Source: Clostridium sp. MD294 (GTDB lineage: Bacteria > Bacillota > Clostridia > Lachnospirales > Anaerotignaceae). From it: a stretch of DNA of 64,000 nt. The stretch is from the NCBI RefSeq assembly GCF_000364165.2, contig NZ_CP097810.1:1986130-2050129 (forward strand), written 5' to 3'. The notes under the pieces were generated by a model. That model worked only from the letters and a program-made list of their open reading frames with translations, did not search any database and was not told the DNA's origin. The stretch's first letter is position 1. Each line of letters starts with the position of its first letter. Positions 9,825 to 17,856 of this stretch are shown piece after piece. The translations under genes were made by a program, and so were the position numbers.

Positions 9825-10219
9825 TTGGCTTGCTGACAGTGGTAATTATACCAATAGCAATTAAAAAAAGCAACTATTTTTTATAGATTTGTTAATAAAT
9901 CTAACAGTGATAATAAAAATATTGTAAAAAAAAGTAGAAAATAGTAAAATAATTATGTAAATTTTAAACCTAAATTAGTCTATAGTATATTTAAAATAAC
10001 GATTAAAATCCATACCTATAGATAAGTTTTGATATTGCAATTCATAAATCATTGTATTATAATATTTTTTGAATGTAATATATTTGTATATAAATGTATT
10101 ATATTAGTATAGGAGCATTTTTGTTATACAATATTGCCCCATTTTTATAGATAAAAATACTATATTACTCCAAGATATAAAAAATTTAAAAATAATCATA
10201 ATATAAAGGGGGCTCATAT
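9825..10219. other. Intergenic region, 395 bp
   Basis: A very AT-rich gap between tRNA-Ser (minus) and the zinc-ribbon gene (plus). It must hold promoters for both, but no single promoter is convincing by eye. A GGGGGCTC-type ribosome site precedes 10220. No gene or stable structure was seen. Confidence 0.6.
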
Positions 10220-12073
10220 ATGTATTGTTCTAGTTGTGGAAAAGAGGGAAGCGGAAAATATTGTGCTGAATGTGGAGGCCTTCTTATAGAAGGAGAACAA
10301 GAAAAAAAGCAATATATTCAACCACCAAGAAAACCTCTTGAAACAGATGTATCAGAATATATTAATAATCATTCTATTAATATAACAGAAATAATGGAAC
10401 ATTATGAAAAAAATAAGGAATATGGTATTGAAGTTCTTGCTTACTATTCTGATATTAGTTTACAAGAAGCTGAAGCATATATTAACAATAAAATATATAA
10501 ACAATCACAGCCTAAAAGAACATTATTTAATATACTAAAAAGGAATTTAATAGGAAATAAAAAACCAAAAGAGAATGAAGAAAATAGAAAGAATAATATT
10601 TTTCCTTTTTATCCACAAAAGCCTCGCCCTCGTGTAAAAACAGACTTTTTAGAAGTAGATGATAAAAATGTGGTAACATTTCGTAGTATAGATATGATGT
10701 TTAAAGGAACACTAGTCAAAAAATCTAAAAATAACAAGTATGTTATGGCAATTGGTTCTTATGGCAAAAAAGTAGCAGTGGATTGTTATGTTTTTTTTAA
10801 TAGAGAACGTCCTTTATATAAAGTAATTACAAATTCACCTTTTAAAGAAGCATATGTAACAAATACAGGTGCTTTTTCCCTTTTAACAGTAGATGGAAAG
10901 TTTTATTTATATGATATTGGGCAAAAAGAAGCCGCTTTAGTGGAAATGGAAGAAGAAGAGAGGCAAATCATTACAAGCTATTTTTGTGAGTTATTTACAA
11001 TATTACTTTATAAAAAAGAAGGAAGGTATTTTCTGTCTATTTATGATACGCAAAAGGGTAATTTTATATATAAAAAATACTTTGATATAGACTCTGACCA
11101 GATTTCTCAAAGTACTATACAAGTTACAAATAATGCTATTGAATGGAAATTTCCTTGTGGGCTTTTTTTACAATATGATTTTAGGGGAAATGCTACTAAT
11201 ATACAGGAGGAAAAAAGCACATTAAATCGTTTATATTATCCTATTGCATATGTTAACAATGCTGTAGATAAAATAGAAATGCTTAGAAAAGATGAAACTC
11301 TTTTAGAAGCAAGAATAAGAGAAATTAGAGCTCTTTTTGAACTGGCTATTGAAAAAGTAGGAGATATGTATTGGTGTTATGACAACTATGCTTGTTTTGA
11401 AGCAGAATTTGGTGATATTGTTTTAGCAAAAAAATATTTACTCAAGGCAGAAAATAGCCAAAATAATAGAAATGCAGACCTTTATAAAATCTGTGGTAAA
11501 TTTGCTTTAAAAAGAGATAAAAAAGAGTATGCCTTAGAGTTTTTTGAAAAATCAATTCGTTTTAAAGTAGACACAGAAACAATAGAATTATATAAAACAT
11601 TAAAACAGGAATTAATAGAAAAAGAAGCTGAGAAAAAACAATCAAAAAAATTATCTTCTCTATTTAAAAAAGAAAAGGAAGAAAATGCTACAATAAAAGA
11701 AAAGGAAAACGAAAAACATAAAGAAAACGAAAATAATAAACAAAAAGAAGAAAATAAAAAAGAAAAAAAGAAAACGAGCAAAAAATCTCTCATGGAAACA
11801 TTTTTACCTGAAGATGTATTAGAAGAAGAAATAAAAACAGAACAAACACAATTACAACAGGAAGAAATTTTATTACAACAAGAACCAGAATTTCAAGTTC
11901 AAGAAGAAATTCCATTACATCAAGAACTTTCATTAGATAAAAATATAGAAAATAACACAGAACAACGAAATAATACTGAATTGTCTGATTTTGAAAAAAG
12001 AAGAAAAGCAAGAGAAGAAATGCGTTCTAGAAACAGAAAAATGAGAAAATCTGGACAAAAGGCAGAGGAGTAA
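10220..12073 (+). CDS. Zinc-ribbon protein with charged low-complexity tail
   Basis: A 617-aa protein of unknown function. The N-terminus is a short zinc ribbon, CSSCG...CAECG (residues 3-19). A beta-rich, poorly recognised region follows, then a helical section around 365-455 that looks TPR-like (VGDMYWCYDNYACFEAEFGD and ALEFFEKSIRFK segments). The last 140 residues are Lys/Glu/Gln-rich, probably coiled coil or disordered, ending in a basic patch. No signal peptide or membrane helix. The DUF896 gene begins 4 bp after its stop, so the two are co-transcribed. A scaffold or regulatory role is a guess only. Confidence 0.75.
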   Translation: MYCSSCGKEGSGKYCAECGGLLIEGEQEKKQYIQPPRKPLETDVSEYINNHSINITEIMEHYEKNKEYGIEVLAYYSDISLQEAEAYINNKIYKQSQPKRTLFNILKRNLIGNKKPKENEENRKNNIFPFYPQKPRPRVKTDFLEVDDKNVVTFRSIDMMFKGTLVKKSKNNKYVMAIGSYGKKVAVDCYVFFNRERPLYKVITNSPFKEAYVTNTGAFSLLTVDGKFYLYDIGQKEAALVEMEEEERQIITSYFCELFTILLYKKEGRYFLSIYDTQKGNFIYKKYFDIDSDQISQSTIQVTNNAIEWKFPCGLFLQYDFRGNATNIQEEKSTLNRLYYPIAYVNNAVDKIEMLRKDETLLEARIREIRALFELAIEKVGDMYWCYDNYACFEAEFGDIVLAKKYLLKAENSQNNRNADLYKICGKFALKRDKKEYALEFFEKSIRFKVDTETIELYKTLKQELIEKEAEKKQSKKLSSLFKKEKEENATIKEKENEKHKENENNKQKEENKKEKKKTSKKSLMETFLPEDVLEEEIKTEQTQLQQEEILLQQEPEFQVQEEIPLHQELSLDKNIENNTEQRNNTELSDFEKRRKAREEMRSRNRKMRKSGQKAEE

Positions 12074-12077
12074 ATCA

Positions 12078-12278
12078 ATGGATAATAAATTATTAGACCG
12101 TATCAACGCTTTGGCAAAAAAGCAAAAAGAACAAGGATTAACAGAGCAAGAAATACAAGAAAGGGATAATCTAAGAAAAGAATATTTAAAACAATTTCGA
12201 GCAGGTATGACAAATATATTAGAGAGCACATATATACAAAAAACAGATGGAACATTAGAAAAATTGCATAAAAAATAG
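12078..12278 (+). CDS. DUF896 (YnzC-like) small protein
   Basis: A 66-aa protein with the DUF896 pattern: DRINALAKKQKEQGLTEQE, then RDNLRKEYLKQFR, a two-helix bundle known from B. subtilis YnzC. Function is unknown. It is translationally linked to the zinc-ribbon gene (4-bp gap) and followed by two stacked terminators. Confidence 0.9.
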   Translation: MDNKLLDRINALAKKQKEQGLTEQEIQERDNLRKEYLKQFRAGMTNILESTYIQKTDGTLEKLHKK

Positions 12279-12337
12279 CCCCTTGTAAAAGGGGCAAGTT
12301 TTGTTTTATTTATAAGTTATAAAACAAAATTTTTTAT
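12278..12337. terminator. Two stacked terminator hairpins
   Basis: The first is GCCCCTT/AAGGGGC (12278-12295). The second is TTTTGTTTTAT/ATAAAACAAAA (12299-12329) followed by a T-run. They end the DUF896 transcript and separate it from the convergent small gene on the minus strand. Confidence 0.75.
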
Positions 12338-12504
12338 TGCTCTGAAATCGTTTTTGCTAAAGAACGCAATTCAGACTCTGTTTGCAAATGAGAGCCTTTT
12401 TCTTTTACTTCTAATTTAGAATGGAGAGATAAATTATTGTAAAATTTTTGAGCAGAGTCGCAATTTAATAATAAATCAGCTAAATTTTTGTACGTTTTAT
12501 GCAT
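12334..12504 (-). CDS. Small conserved-type protein, 56 aa
   Basis: An ATG at 12504 preceded on the minus strand by a perfect AGGAGG-type site (7 bases) opens a 56-aa frame beginning MHKTYKNLADLL. It resembles short Clostridial proteins with a KTYKNLAELL-SCxxAQxFYxxL pattern, known to me only as uncharacterised. The longer frame to 12579 lacks a ribosome site. It is convergent with the DUF896 gene. Function unknown. Confidence 0.65.
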   Translation of the reverse strand: MHKTYKNLADLLLNCDSAQKFYNNLSLHSKLEVKEKGSHLQTESELRSLAKTISEQ

Positions 12505-12692
12505 ATCAATTCCTCCTTGTGATTTGTTGTTTTTCAAAAGGTTGTTTGCATGAGTGTGTAATGAAATATGATTTTCCATATTTTATATATTGGTTTTCAT
12601 TTTTGGGCAGTAATTAATGCCTCACAGATAGAATGTGCAAAAAATTGTTTTTTATACAATGTTTTAAAATGAAAAATGAAGGAGTTTGTTTT

Positions 12693-13343
12693 ATGCTAGA
12701 ACAATATAAAACAATAATAAAACAAGGGCAACAAGAAATCATAGAAAAAAAGTCACGATTTATTGCTACAGTATGTCCTGTGAAAACAGAAGAAGAAGCG
12801 AAAACATTTATAGAAGAAATGAAAAAAAAATATTGGAATGCAACACATAATGTATTTGCTTATCAAATTGGTGAACAAAATGAAATACAACGTTTTAGCG
12901 ATGACGGAGAGCCACAAGGTACAGCTGGTATGCCAGTACTAGATGTTCTTCAAAGAGAAGAAATCAAAAATGCAGTTATTGTTGTTACAAGATATTTTGG
13001 AGGAACACTTTTAGGTACAGGTGGTCTTGTAAGAACTTATGGAAAAGCAGCCAAACAAGCACTAATTACTTCAGGTATTTGTGAAGTAATATTATACAAA
13101 AAATTTTGTGTAACAGTATCTTATACCAATTCTGGTAAAGTACAGTATGAAATATTACAAAACGGATATGAATTGTATGATACACTTTATACAGAAAATG
13201 TTACTTATATTGTGTTAGTAAAATGGAAACAATGTGATTTCTTTTTAAAAAAAATAATAGATGTTACAAAAAATAATGTAGAAATAAAAGAAGAAGAAAC
13301 TTTTTATGCTACATGGGTAAATGATAAATTAGAAATAGTATAA
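12693..13343 (+). CDS. YigZ/IMPACT (UPF0029) family protein
   Basis: A 216-aa protein with the UPF0029 core: KKSRFIA near the N-terminus, then DDGEPQGTAGMP (about 70-81) and RYFGGTLLGTGGLVRTYG, the family signature, followed by a DUF1949-type ferredoxin-like C-terminal domain. E. coli YigZ and yeast/mammalian IMPACT relate to translation control, but the bacterial activity is not settled. ATG 12693 was chosen because GAAGGAG lies before it; the frame is open from 12633. Confidence 0.88.
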   Translation: MLEQYKTIIKQGQQEIIEKKSRFIATVCPVKTEEEAKTFIEEMKKKYWNATHNVFAYQIGEQNEIQRFSDDGEPQGTAGMPVLDVLQREEIKNAVIVVTRYFGGTLLGTGGLVRTYGKAAKQALITSGICEVILYKKFCVTVSYTNSGKVQYEILQNGYELYDTLYTENVTYIVLVKWKQCDFFLKKIIDVTKNNVEIKEEETFYATWVNDKLEIV

Positions 13344-13355
13344 AATTAATGTTAT

Positions 13356-13384
13356 TTGACTGTGAAAACACAGATAAATATATT
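13356..13384 (+). promoter_or_regulatory. Sigma-A-type promoter for yebC
   Basis: TTGACT (13356-13361), 17-bp spacer, TATATT (13379-13384), 32 bp before the yebC start. Confidence 0.55.
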
Positions 13385-13416
13385 TTTGAAAGAAAAGAAT
13401 TTTAAGGAGGATTTTT

Positions 13417-14145
13417 ATGTCAGGACATTCTAAGTTTGCAAATATCAAACACAAAAAAGAAAAAAATGATGCTAAAAAAGGAAAAATTTTTACTATGTTA
13501 GGCAGAGAAATTGCAGTAGCTGTAAAAGCTGGTGGCCCAGACCCTGCTAATAATGGAAAATTACGTGATGTAATTGCAAAAGCAAAATCGAATAATATGC
13601 CTAATGATACTATCGACAGAAGTATTAAAAAAGCTGCTGGTGGCGGCGATGATGTGAATTATGAAACTGTTGTATATGAAGGATATGGCCCTAATGGTGT
13701 TGCTATTATTGTAGAAGTATTAACAGATAATAGAAACAGAGCAGCTGCAAATGTAAGAAATGCTTTTACAAAAGGCGGCGGTAATATGGGAACAAGCGGT
13801 TGTGTATCTTTTATGTTTGATGAAAAAGGTCTAATTGTTGTAGATAAAGAAGAAGTAGAAATTGATGAAGACGAGATAATGTTAATAGCTGTTGATGCAG
13901 GAGCGGAAGATGTTGCTTCTGAAGAAGATAGTTATGAAATTACTACAGCACCAGATGATTTTTCTGCTGTTAGAGAAGCTTTGGAACAAGCAGGTATTAC
14001 TATGGTAAGTGCTGAAGTGACAATGATACCTCAAACATATATAGAATTGACAGGAGAAGAAGAAATCAAAAAAATGAATAAAATACTTGATTTGTTAGAT
14101 GATGATGACGATGTACAAAATGTATATCATAATTGGGACGAGTAA
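13417..14145 (+). CDS. yebC: YebC/PmpR/TACO1-family protein
   Basis: A 242-aa cytoplasmic protein with the canonical start [14 protein letters not shown], the [19 protein letters not shown] block and the [14 protein letters not shown] segment. The family is annotated as transcriptional regulators and more recently linked to relief of ribosome stalling at proline stretches. It has a clear AAGGAGG site, its own promoter upstream and a terminator downstream, so it is monocistronic. Confidence 0.95.
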   Translation: MSGHSKFANIKHKKEKNDAKKGKIFTMLGREIAVAVKAGGPDPANNGKLRDVIAKAKSNNMPNDTIDRSIKKAAGGGDDVNYETVVYEGYGPNGVAIIVEVLTDNRNRAAANVRNAFTKGGGNMGTSGCVSFMFDEKGLIVVDKEEVEIDEDEIMLIAVDAGAEDVASEEDSYEITTAPDDFSAVREALEQAGITMVSAEVTMIPQTYIELTGEEEIKKMNKILDLLDDDDDVQNVYHNWDE

Positions 14146-14159
14146 ATAAAACTTTTTAT

Positions 14160-14194
14160 AAGCGGTATGATATAAATTTCATACTGCTTTTTAC
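14160..14194 (+). terminator. Terminator after yebC
   Basis: Stem AGCGGTATGA with TCATACTGCT (one wobble pair), followed by TTTT. Confidence 0.75.
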
Positions 14195-14233
14195 TTTAAA
14201 ATAAATTTTTTATATGAGAAAGGAAAATAAAAA

Positions 14234-15277
14234 ATGGAAAAGGAATATACTATTGAAGAATTTAAACAAACAAATCCTTGTATATCTTCTTATTGGCGTT
14301 CCATTAATTTATTTGGTAAAAATGTTGCATCTTATAAATTTGCATTAGCATTATCACTGATAGAACTAATGCTTGAAAAAAGGTCTAGTGTTACATTAGA
14401 AGAATTAGCGGTTCCTTTTTCTAGGAATATATGTCAACATTTGAAAACAGCACCAAAACAATGTACCAGTAGAAGTAGCCAGTTTTTGGATACTTGTAAT
14501 GCTTTTAATAATAATGAAATAAGTTATGAACAATTATTACATACTACTGTAAAAAAAGGATTTAACCATGTTATTGATGCTTTTCATATTGTGAATAATG
14601 ATACATTACCGATACAATTTTACCAAAAAGATTATTCTGCTAAAACAAAAAAAATTATATTAACAGATGAAATTTTTAAATTAGCTGATGAAAAATTTTA
14701 TAATAATTTAGTACAGGAAGTACAAGCTAGATGGAAATTAGTTGAAACAGCTTGGGAATTAAATGTATCTAGAAATCTTTTAAATGTAAATTATAATGAA
14801 GAAAACAATATTTTTTATATAGATAATAAACTAAAAAGGAAAAATATAACATCTGCTAGAGCTGCTTTAAATGGTTATCAAAAAGGAAAATGTTTTTATT
14901 GTTTTGATGATATTACTATAGATACTAAAAACAAAGAAGTTTGTGATGTTGACCATTTTTTTCCCTATGCTTTACAAAAATATATACCTAATATTAATTT
15001 AAATGGTGTATGGAATTTAGTTTTGTCTTGTACTAATTGTAATAGGGGATTACAAGGGAAATTTGCGAAAGTGCCTGTAAAAGAATATTTACAAAGGTTG
15101 TATAAAAGAAATGAATATCTTATTAGTAGTCATCACCCGTTGAGAGAAACATTAATTACACAAATGGGGAATACAGTAGAAAAAAGGGCCTTATTTTTAA
15201 AAGAAATGGATAAAATAGCAATTGATTATTTAATTCATAGATGGCAAACACAGTCCAAAGGTAAAAAAATTTTTTAG
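14234..15277 (+). CDS. HNH endonuclease domain protein
   Basis: A 347-aa protein. The first ~200 residues are helical and unrecognised, with a YWRSINLFGKN start. Residues 218-280 form a zinc-stabilised HNH nuclease: Cys220/Cys223, the catalytic DVDHFFPY (His241), Asn261, and Cys266/Cys269-Asn270. Such metal-dependent nucleases occur in restriction, defence and mobile systems. A methyltransferase gene follows after 10 bp, so both are translated together. The first two thirds may hold a specificity or regulatory domain. Base use is like that of its neighbours. A restriction-type role is inference. Confidence 0.8.
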   Translation: MEKEYTIEEFKQTNPCISSYWRSINLFGKNVASYKFALALSLIELMLEKRSSVTLEELAVPFSRNICQHLKTAPKQCTSRSSQFLDTCNAFNNNEISYEQLLHTTVKKGFNHVIDAFHIVNNDTLPIQFYQKDYSAKTKKIILTDEIFKLADEKFYNNLVQEVQARWKLVETAWELNVSRNLLNVNYNEENNIFYIDNKLKRKNITSARAALNGYQKGKCFYCFDDITIDTKNKEVCDVDHFFPYALQKYIPNINLNGVWNLVLSCTNCNRGLQGKFAKVPVKEYLQRLYKRNEYLISSHHPLRETLITQMGNTVEKRALFLKEMDKIAIDYLIHRWQTQSKGKKIF

Positions 15278-15287
15278 GAGAGAAAAT

Positions 15288-15875
15288 ATGAACAATACTA
15301 TTCGATATTATAATGAAAACGCAGAAAAATTTAAAAAACAAACTATAAATGCAGATATGACAATAGTATACCAAAAATTTTTAAAATATGTTACTTGTAA
15401 AGGAAGTTTATTAGATTTAGGCTGTGGCATTGGAAGAGATGTAAAATATTTTATGGAAAAAGGATATGCTGTAACAGCAATAGATGGTTCGGAAGAGTTA
15501 TGTAAAATTGCAAAAAAATATACTGGTATTGATGTAATGTGTAAATTATTTCAAGAAATAGATTATAATAATGAATTTAATGGTATTTGGGCATGTTCTT
15601 CTTTGCTTCATGTAAAAGAGTATGAATTGATTGAAGTTTTAAAAAAGTTACATAAAGCATTAAAAAATAATGGTGTTTTATATATGTCATTTAAATATGG
15701 AAACTTTTCAGGAGAAAGAAATGGAAGGTATTTTTTAGATATGAATGAACATAAAATTTATACTTTATTAGATAATAATAAATTATTTGCTATAAAAGAA
15801 ATTTTTAAAACAAATGATGCTAGAATAGAACGTAAAAATGAAAAATGGCTAAATGTGATATTGTTTAAAATATAA
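15288..15875 (+). CDS. Class I SAM-dependent methyltransferase
   Basis: A 195-aa Rossmann-fold methyltransferase. Motif I is LLDLGCGIGRD (about 41-51), the acidic motif II is VTAIDGSEE, and post-motifs lie at IWACSSLLHV and LKNNGVLYMSFKYG. It lacks the NPPY/DPPY or PC motifs of DNA-modifying enzymes, so it more likely methylates a small molecule, protein or RNA; TehB-like enzymes are similar. It has an AGGAGAG site and lies 10 bp after the HNH gene, an apparent two-gene unit. Confidence 0.82.
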   Translation: MNNTIRYYNENAEKFKKQTINADMTIVYQKFLKYVTCKGSLLDLGCGIGRDVKYFMEKGYAVTAIDGSEELCKIAKKYTGIDVMCKLFQEIDYNNEFNGIWACSSLLHVKEYELIEVLKKLHKALKNNGVLYMSFKYGNFSGERNGRYFLDMNEHKIYTLLDNNKLFAIKEIFKTNDARIERKNEKWLNVILFKI

Positions 15876-15917
15876 TAAAAATATTTATTTTTCTCTCATT
15901 TATTTTACATAAGTGAT

Positions 15918-15947
15918 TTGTAATATATTGTTATAATAAAATATACT
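15918..15947 (+). promoter_or_regulatory. Sigma-A-type promoter
   Basis: TTGTAA (15918-15923), 18-bp spacer, TATACT (15942-15947), 71 bp before the gene at 16018. Confidence 0.5.
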
Positions 15948-16017
15948 ACTGCATAAAATAAAAATAATAAATGATATTTTTACATAATATATTAATAATT
16001 TTTGGGGAGAAATAAAT

Positions 16018-16890
16018 ATGCCAAATCAAGAAAATAAACTAACAATATCTTGCATACAAAATTGTACGCAACCTGAAAATAAATCTCGTATTATACATTC
16101 TGTAGTAACTGCCTTTGGAGGTGGAACATTAAAAGAAGAAAACTGTGATGCAGAAATTAAAGTATTTGAAAGAAATTTATTAAATAATAGTACAAATTAT
16201 ATTTTAGTTTTAGTGCAGTTTGATAAGAAAAATACATTAGCTGTAATATATAAACAAAATAATGATGATTGTACAATATTTTCTGTACTTGGAAGATATT
16301 ACGAAATTGTAGAAGTAAATTTTATACTAGAACCTATTTCAAAAAATACATTGATATTATTTTGTGAGCAGGTGAATATGGCAACAGGAATATATGAAAC
16401 AAATGATTTTTTAAAAGGATATTTATGGAATGGCAATTTTTATTCTCAGGTATTAAATACTCCATTTAATATAAAGGCTTATTGGAATAACGCTTGGATA
16501 AACTGTAGTTCTCCAAATAAATTTTGGGAAAAAGCACAACAAAGTTGTAATTTTACTTGGAACAATGTTGAAAAAATTGTAATATATATTTATAGAGCAC
16601 AAGAATACAGCATATCAAATGTAGAGGAAAGTATACATTTACCTGAAGATAATACTTTTCAAATTGCAAAAAGTCGTTTTTTAGTAGAAACATATAGCTG
16701 GAGTGAAAAATGGAATTGCTTTATTCTTTATGAAGGTCGACATAAATCTACAGGAGAAGAAGTTGCAGTAATACATGATTTAAATAATTATGTATATTCT
16801 CTTGTAGAAGATGTTTCTTCTCAATATGTTATTTGTACATCAAATCAAGAACATTTAGTAATATCACAACAACAACTAGAGTTAATATAA
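16018..16890 (+). CDS. Uncharacterised soluble protein, paralogue of the protein at 40676
   Basis: A 290-aa protein with no signal peptide or membrane helix. I recognise no named family. It shares its whole C-terminal two thirds with the gene at 40676: both have FLKGY(L/I)W, then an (L)N(T/V)P segment with W-N-x-x-W, a P(E/D)-(D/E)-(N/S)TF-x-x-AK(S/N)R block, a W-x(3)W-x-x-FIL block, and TGE(E/K)VA(V/I)I-D near the C-terminus. This form is cytoplasmic while the other is membrane-anchored. It has a TTGGGGAG ribosome site, its own promoter and a terminator. Confidence 0.75.
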   Translation: MPNQENKLTISCIQNCTQPENKSRIIHSVVTAFGGGTLKEENCDAEIKVFERNLLNNSTNYILVLVQFDKKNTLAVIYKQNNDDCTIFSVLGRYYEIVEVNFILEPISKNTLILFCEQVNMATGIYETNDFLKGYLWNGNFYSQVLNTPFNIKAYWNNAWINCSSPNKFWEKAQQSCNFTWNNVEKIVIYIYRAQEYSISNVEESIHLPEDNTFQIAKSRFLVETYSWSEKWNCFILYEGRHKSTGEEVAVIHDLNNYVYSLVEDVSSQYVICTSNQEHLVISQQQLELI

Positions 16891-16907
16891 TTATATTGAT
16901 TTATAGT

Positions 16908-16950
16908 AAAAGCTATTTATTATATCTTGAATAAATAGCTTTTTTCTTTT
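16908..16950 (+). terminator. Rho-independent terminator
   Basis: A 13-bp stem (16908-16920 with 16931-16943) followed by a T-run. Confidence 0.85.
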
Positions 16951-17004
16951 TTATTTTATATTAAATAAAAGTATAAAGTGACAATATAGAGGAAAAATAA
17001 ATAT

Positions 17005-17033
17005 GTTGAAAAATAACCTTTTTATGGTATAAT
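17005..17033 (+). promoter_or_regulatory. Strong sigma-A promoter
   Basis: TTGAAA (17005-17010), 17-bp spacer and a perfect TATAAT (17028-17033), preceding the siroheme protein gene. Confidence 0.75.
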
Positions 17034-17080
17034 ATTTATAAAAATTATACTATAAAGATAAAAAAAAGGAGGTTGTATAT

Positions 17081-17791
17081 ATGGTAAATTTGTCACCAGA
17101 AGAATTAGCCGCATTAAAAGGAGAAGGCTTTTTATTGATGAAAGATAAAGAGCAGTTTGTTTTGCGTATTATATTTCCAGCTGGTATCGCAACAGCAGAA
17201 GATTTAAAAAATGTTGCTATGTTAGCTGAAAAATATGGTAAAGGAATTGGTGCTGTTACAGTTCGTTTGAACATTGAAATTGTAGGAATTCCTTATGAAA
17301 ATATTGCTCCAATGAAAGAAGAAATGGACAGACTTGGTGTTATTTATGGCGGAACAGGTGCTAAGGTTCGTCCTCTTGTATGTTGCAAAGGTACAGTATG
17401 CAAATTTGGTTTAGTAGATACGCAAGCTATTTGTAAAGAACTTCATGATAAATTTTACCCAATGAATTTACCACATAAATTTAAAATTAATGTTACAGGC
17501 TGTCCAAATAATTGTGCAAAAGTACAAATTAATGATTTAGGATTTATGGGAGCACCAAAGGGCAGATTAAGAATATTTATTGGTGGTAGATTTGGTAGAG
17601 AGTCTATAATGGGAGAAGAAATTTGTAGAATTGAAGCAGACAAAGCAGCAGAAGTAACAACAATTTGTACTGACTTTTTTAAAGCACATGGAAAACCAAA
17701 ACAAAGATTTGGAAATTTATTAGAGGAAATGAAAGATACACAAGAATATACAGATTTTATTGCATCTATAAAAGCTTTGGCAGCTGTATAA
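17081..17791 (+). CDS. Small siroheme/4Fe-4S sulfite- or nitrite-reductase-like protein
   Basis: A 236-aa single-unit member of the nitrite/sulfite reductase family. The coupled siroheme-4Fe-4S site is complete: Cys101-x5-Cys107 and Cys141-x3-Cys145 (GCPNNC). An N-terminal ferredoxin-like half-domain precedes it. The size is like the small assimilatory-type sulfite reductases of anaerobes and well below the usual ~500-aa enzymes. No redox partner or siroheme synthesis gene is near. Sulfite versus nitrite cannot be decided; the methylthio-sugar salvage gene next door makes sulfur chemistry attractive, but each gene has separate signals. AGGAGG site and a strong promoter. Confidence 0.82.
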   Translation: MVNLSPEELAALKGEGFLLMKDKEQFVLRIIFPAGIATAEDLKNVAMLAEKYGKGIGAVTVRLNIEIVGIPYENIAPMKEEMDRLGVIYGGTGAKVRPLVCCKGTVCKFGLVDTQAICKELHDKFYPMNLPHKFKINVTGCPNNCAKVQINDLGFMGAPKGRLRIFIGGRFGRESIMGEEICRIEADKAAEVTTICTDFFKAHGKPKQRFGNLLEEMKDTQEYTDFIASIKALAAV

Positions 17792-17808
17792 TATTTAATT
17801 ATAATTCG

Positions 17809-17836
17809 AGCCTCGTATTTTGCGAGGCTTTCTTTC
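17809..17836 (+). terminator. Rho-independent terminator
   Basis: Stem AGCCTCG/CGAGGCT followed by TTCTTTC. Confidence 0.75.
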
Positions 17837-17856
17837 GTAAAAAGGTGGTGTAAAAA

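Noticed and set aside
11482..12229. Several minus-strand frames rich in Phe, Ser and Leu
   Set aside because: They mirror the Lys/Glu-rich tail of the zinc-ribbon protein and are antisense artefacts.
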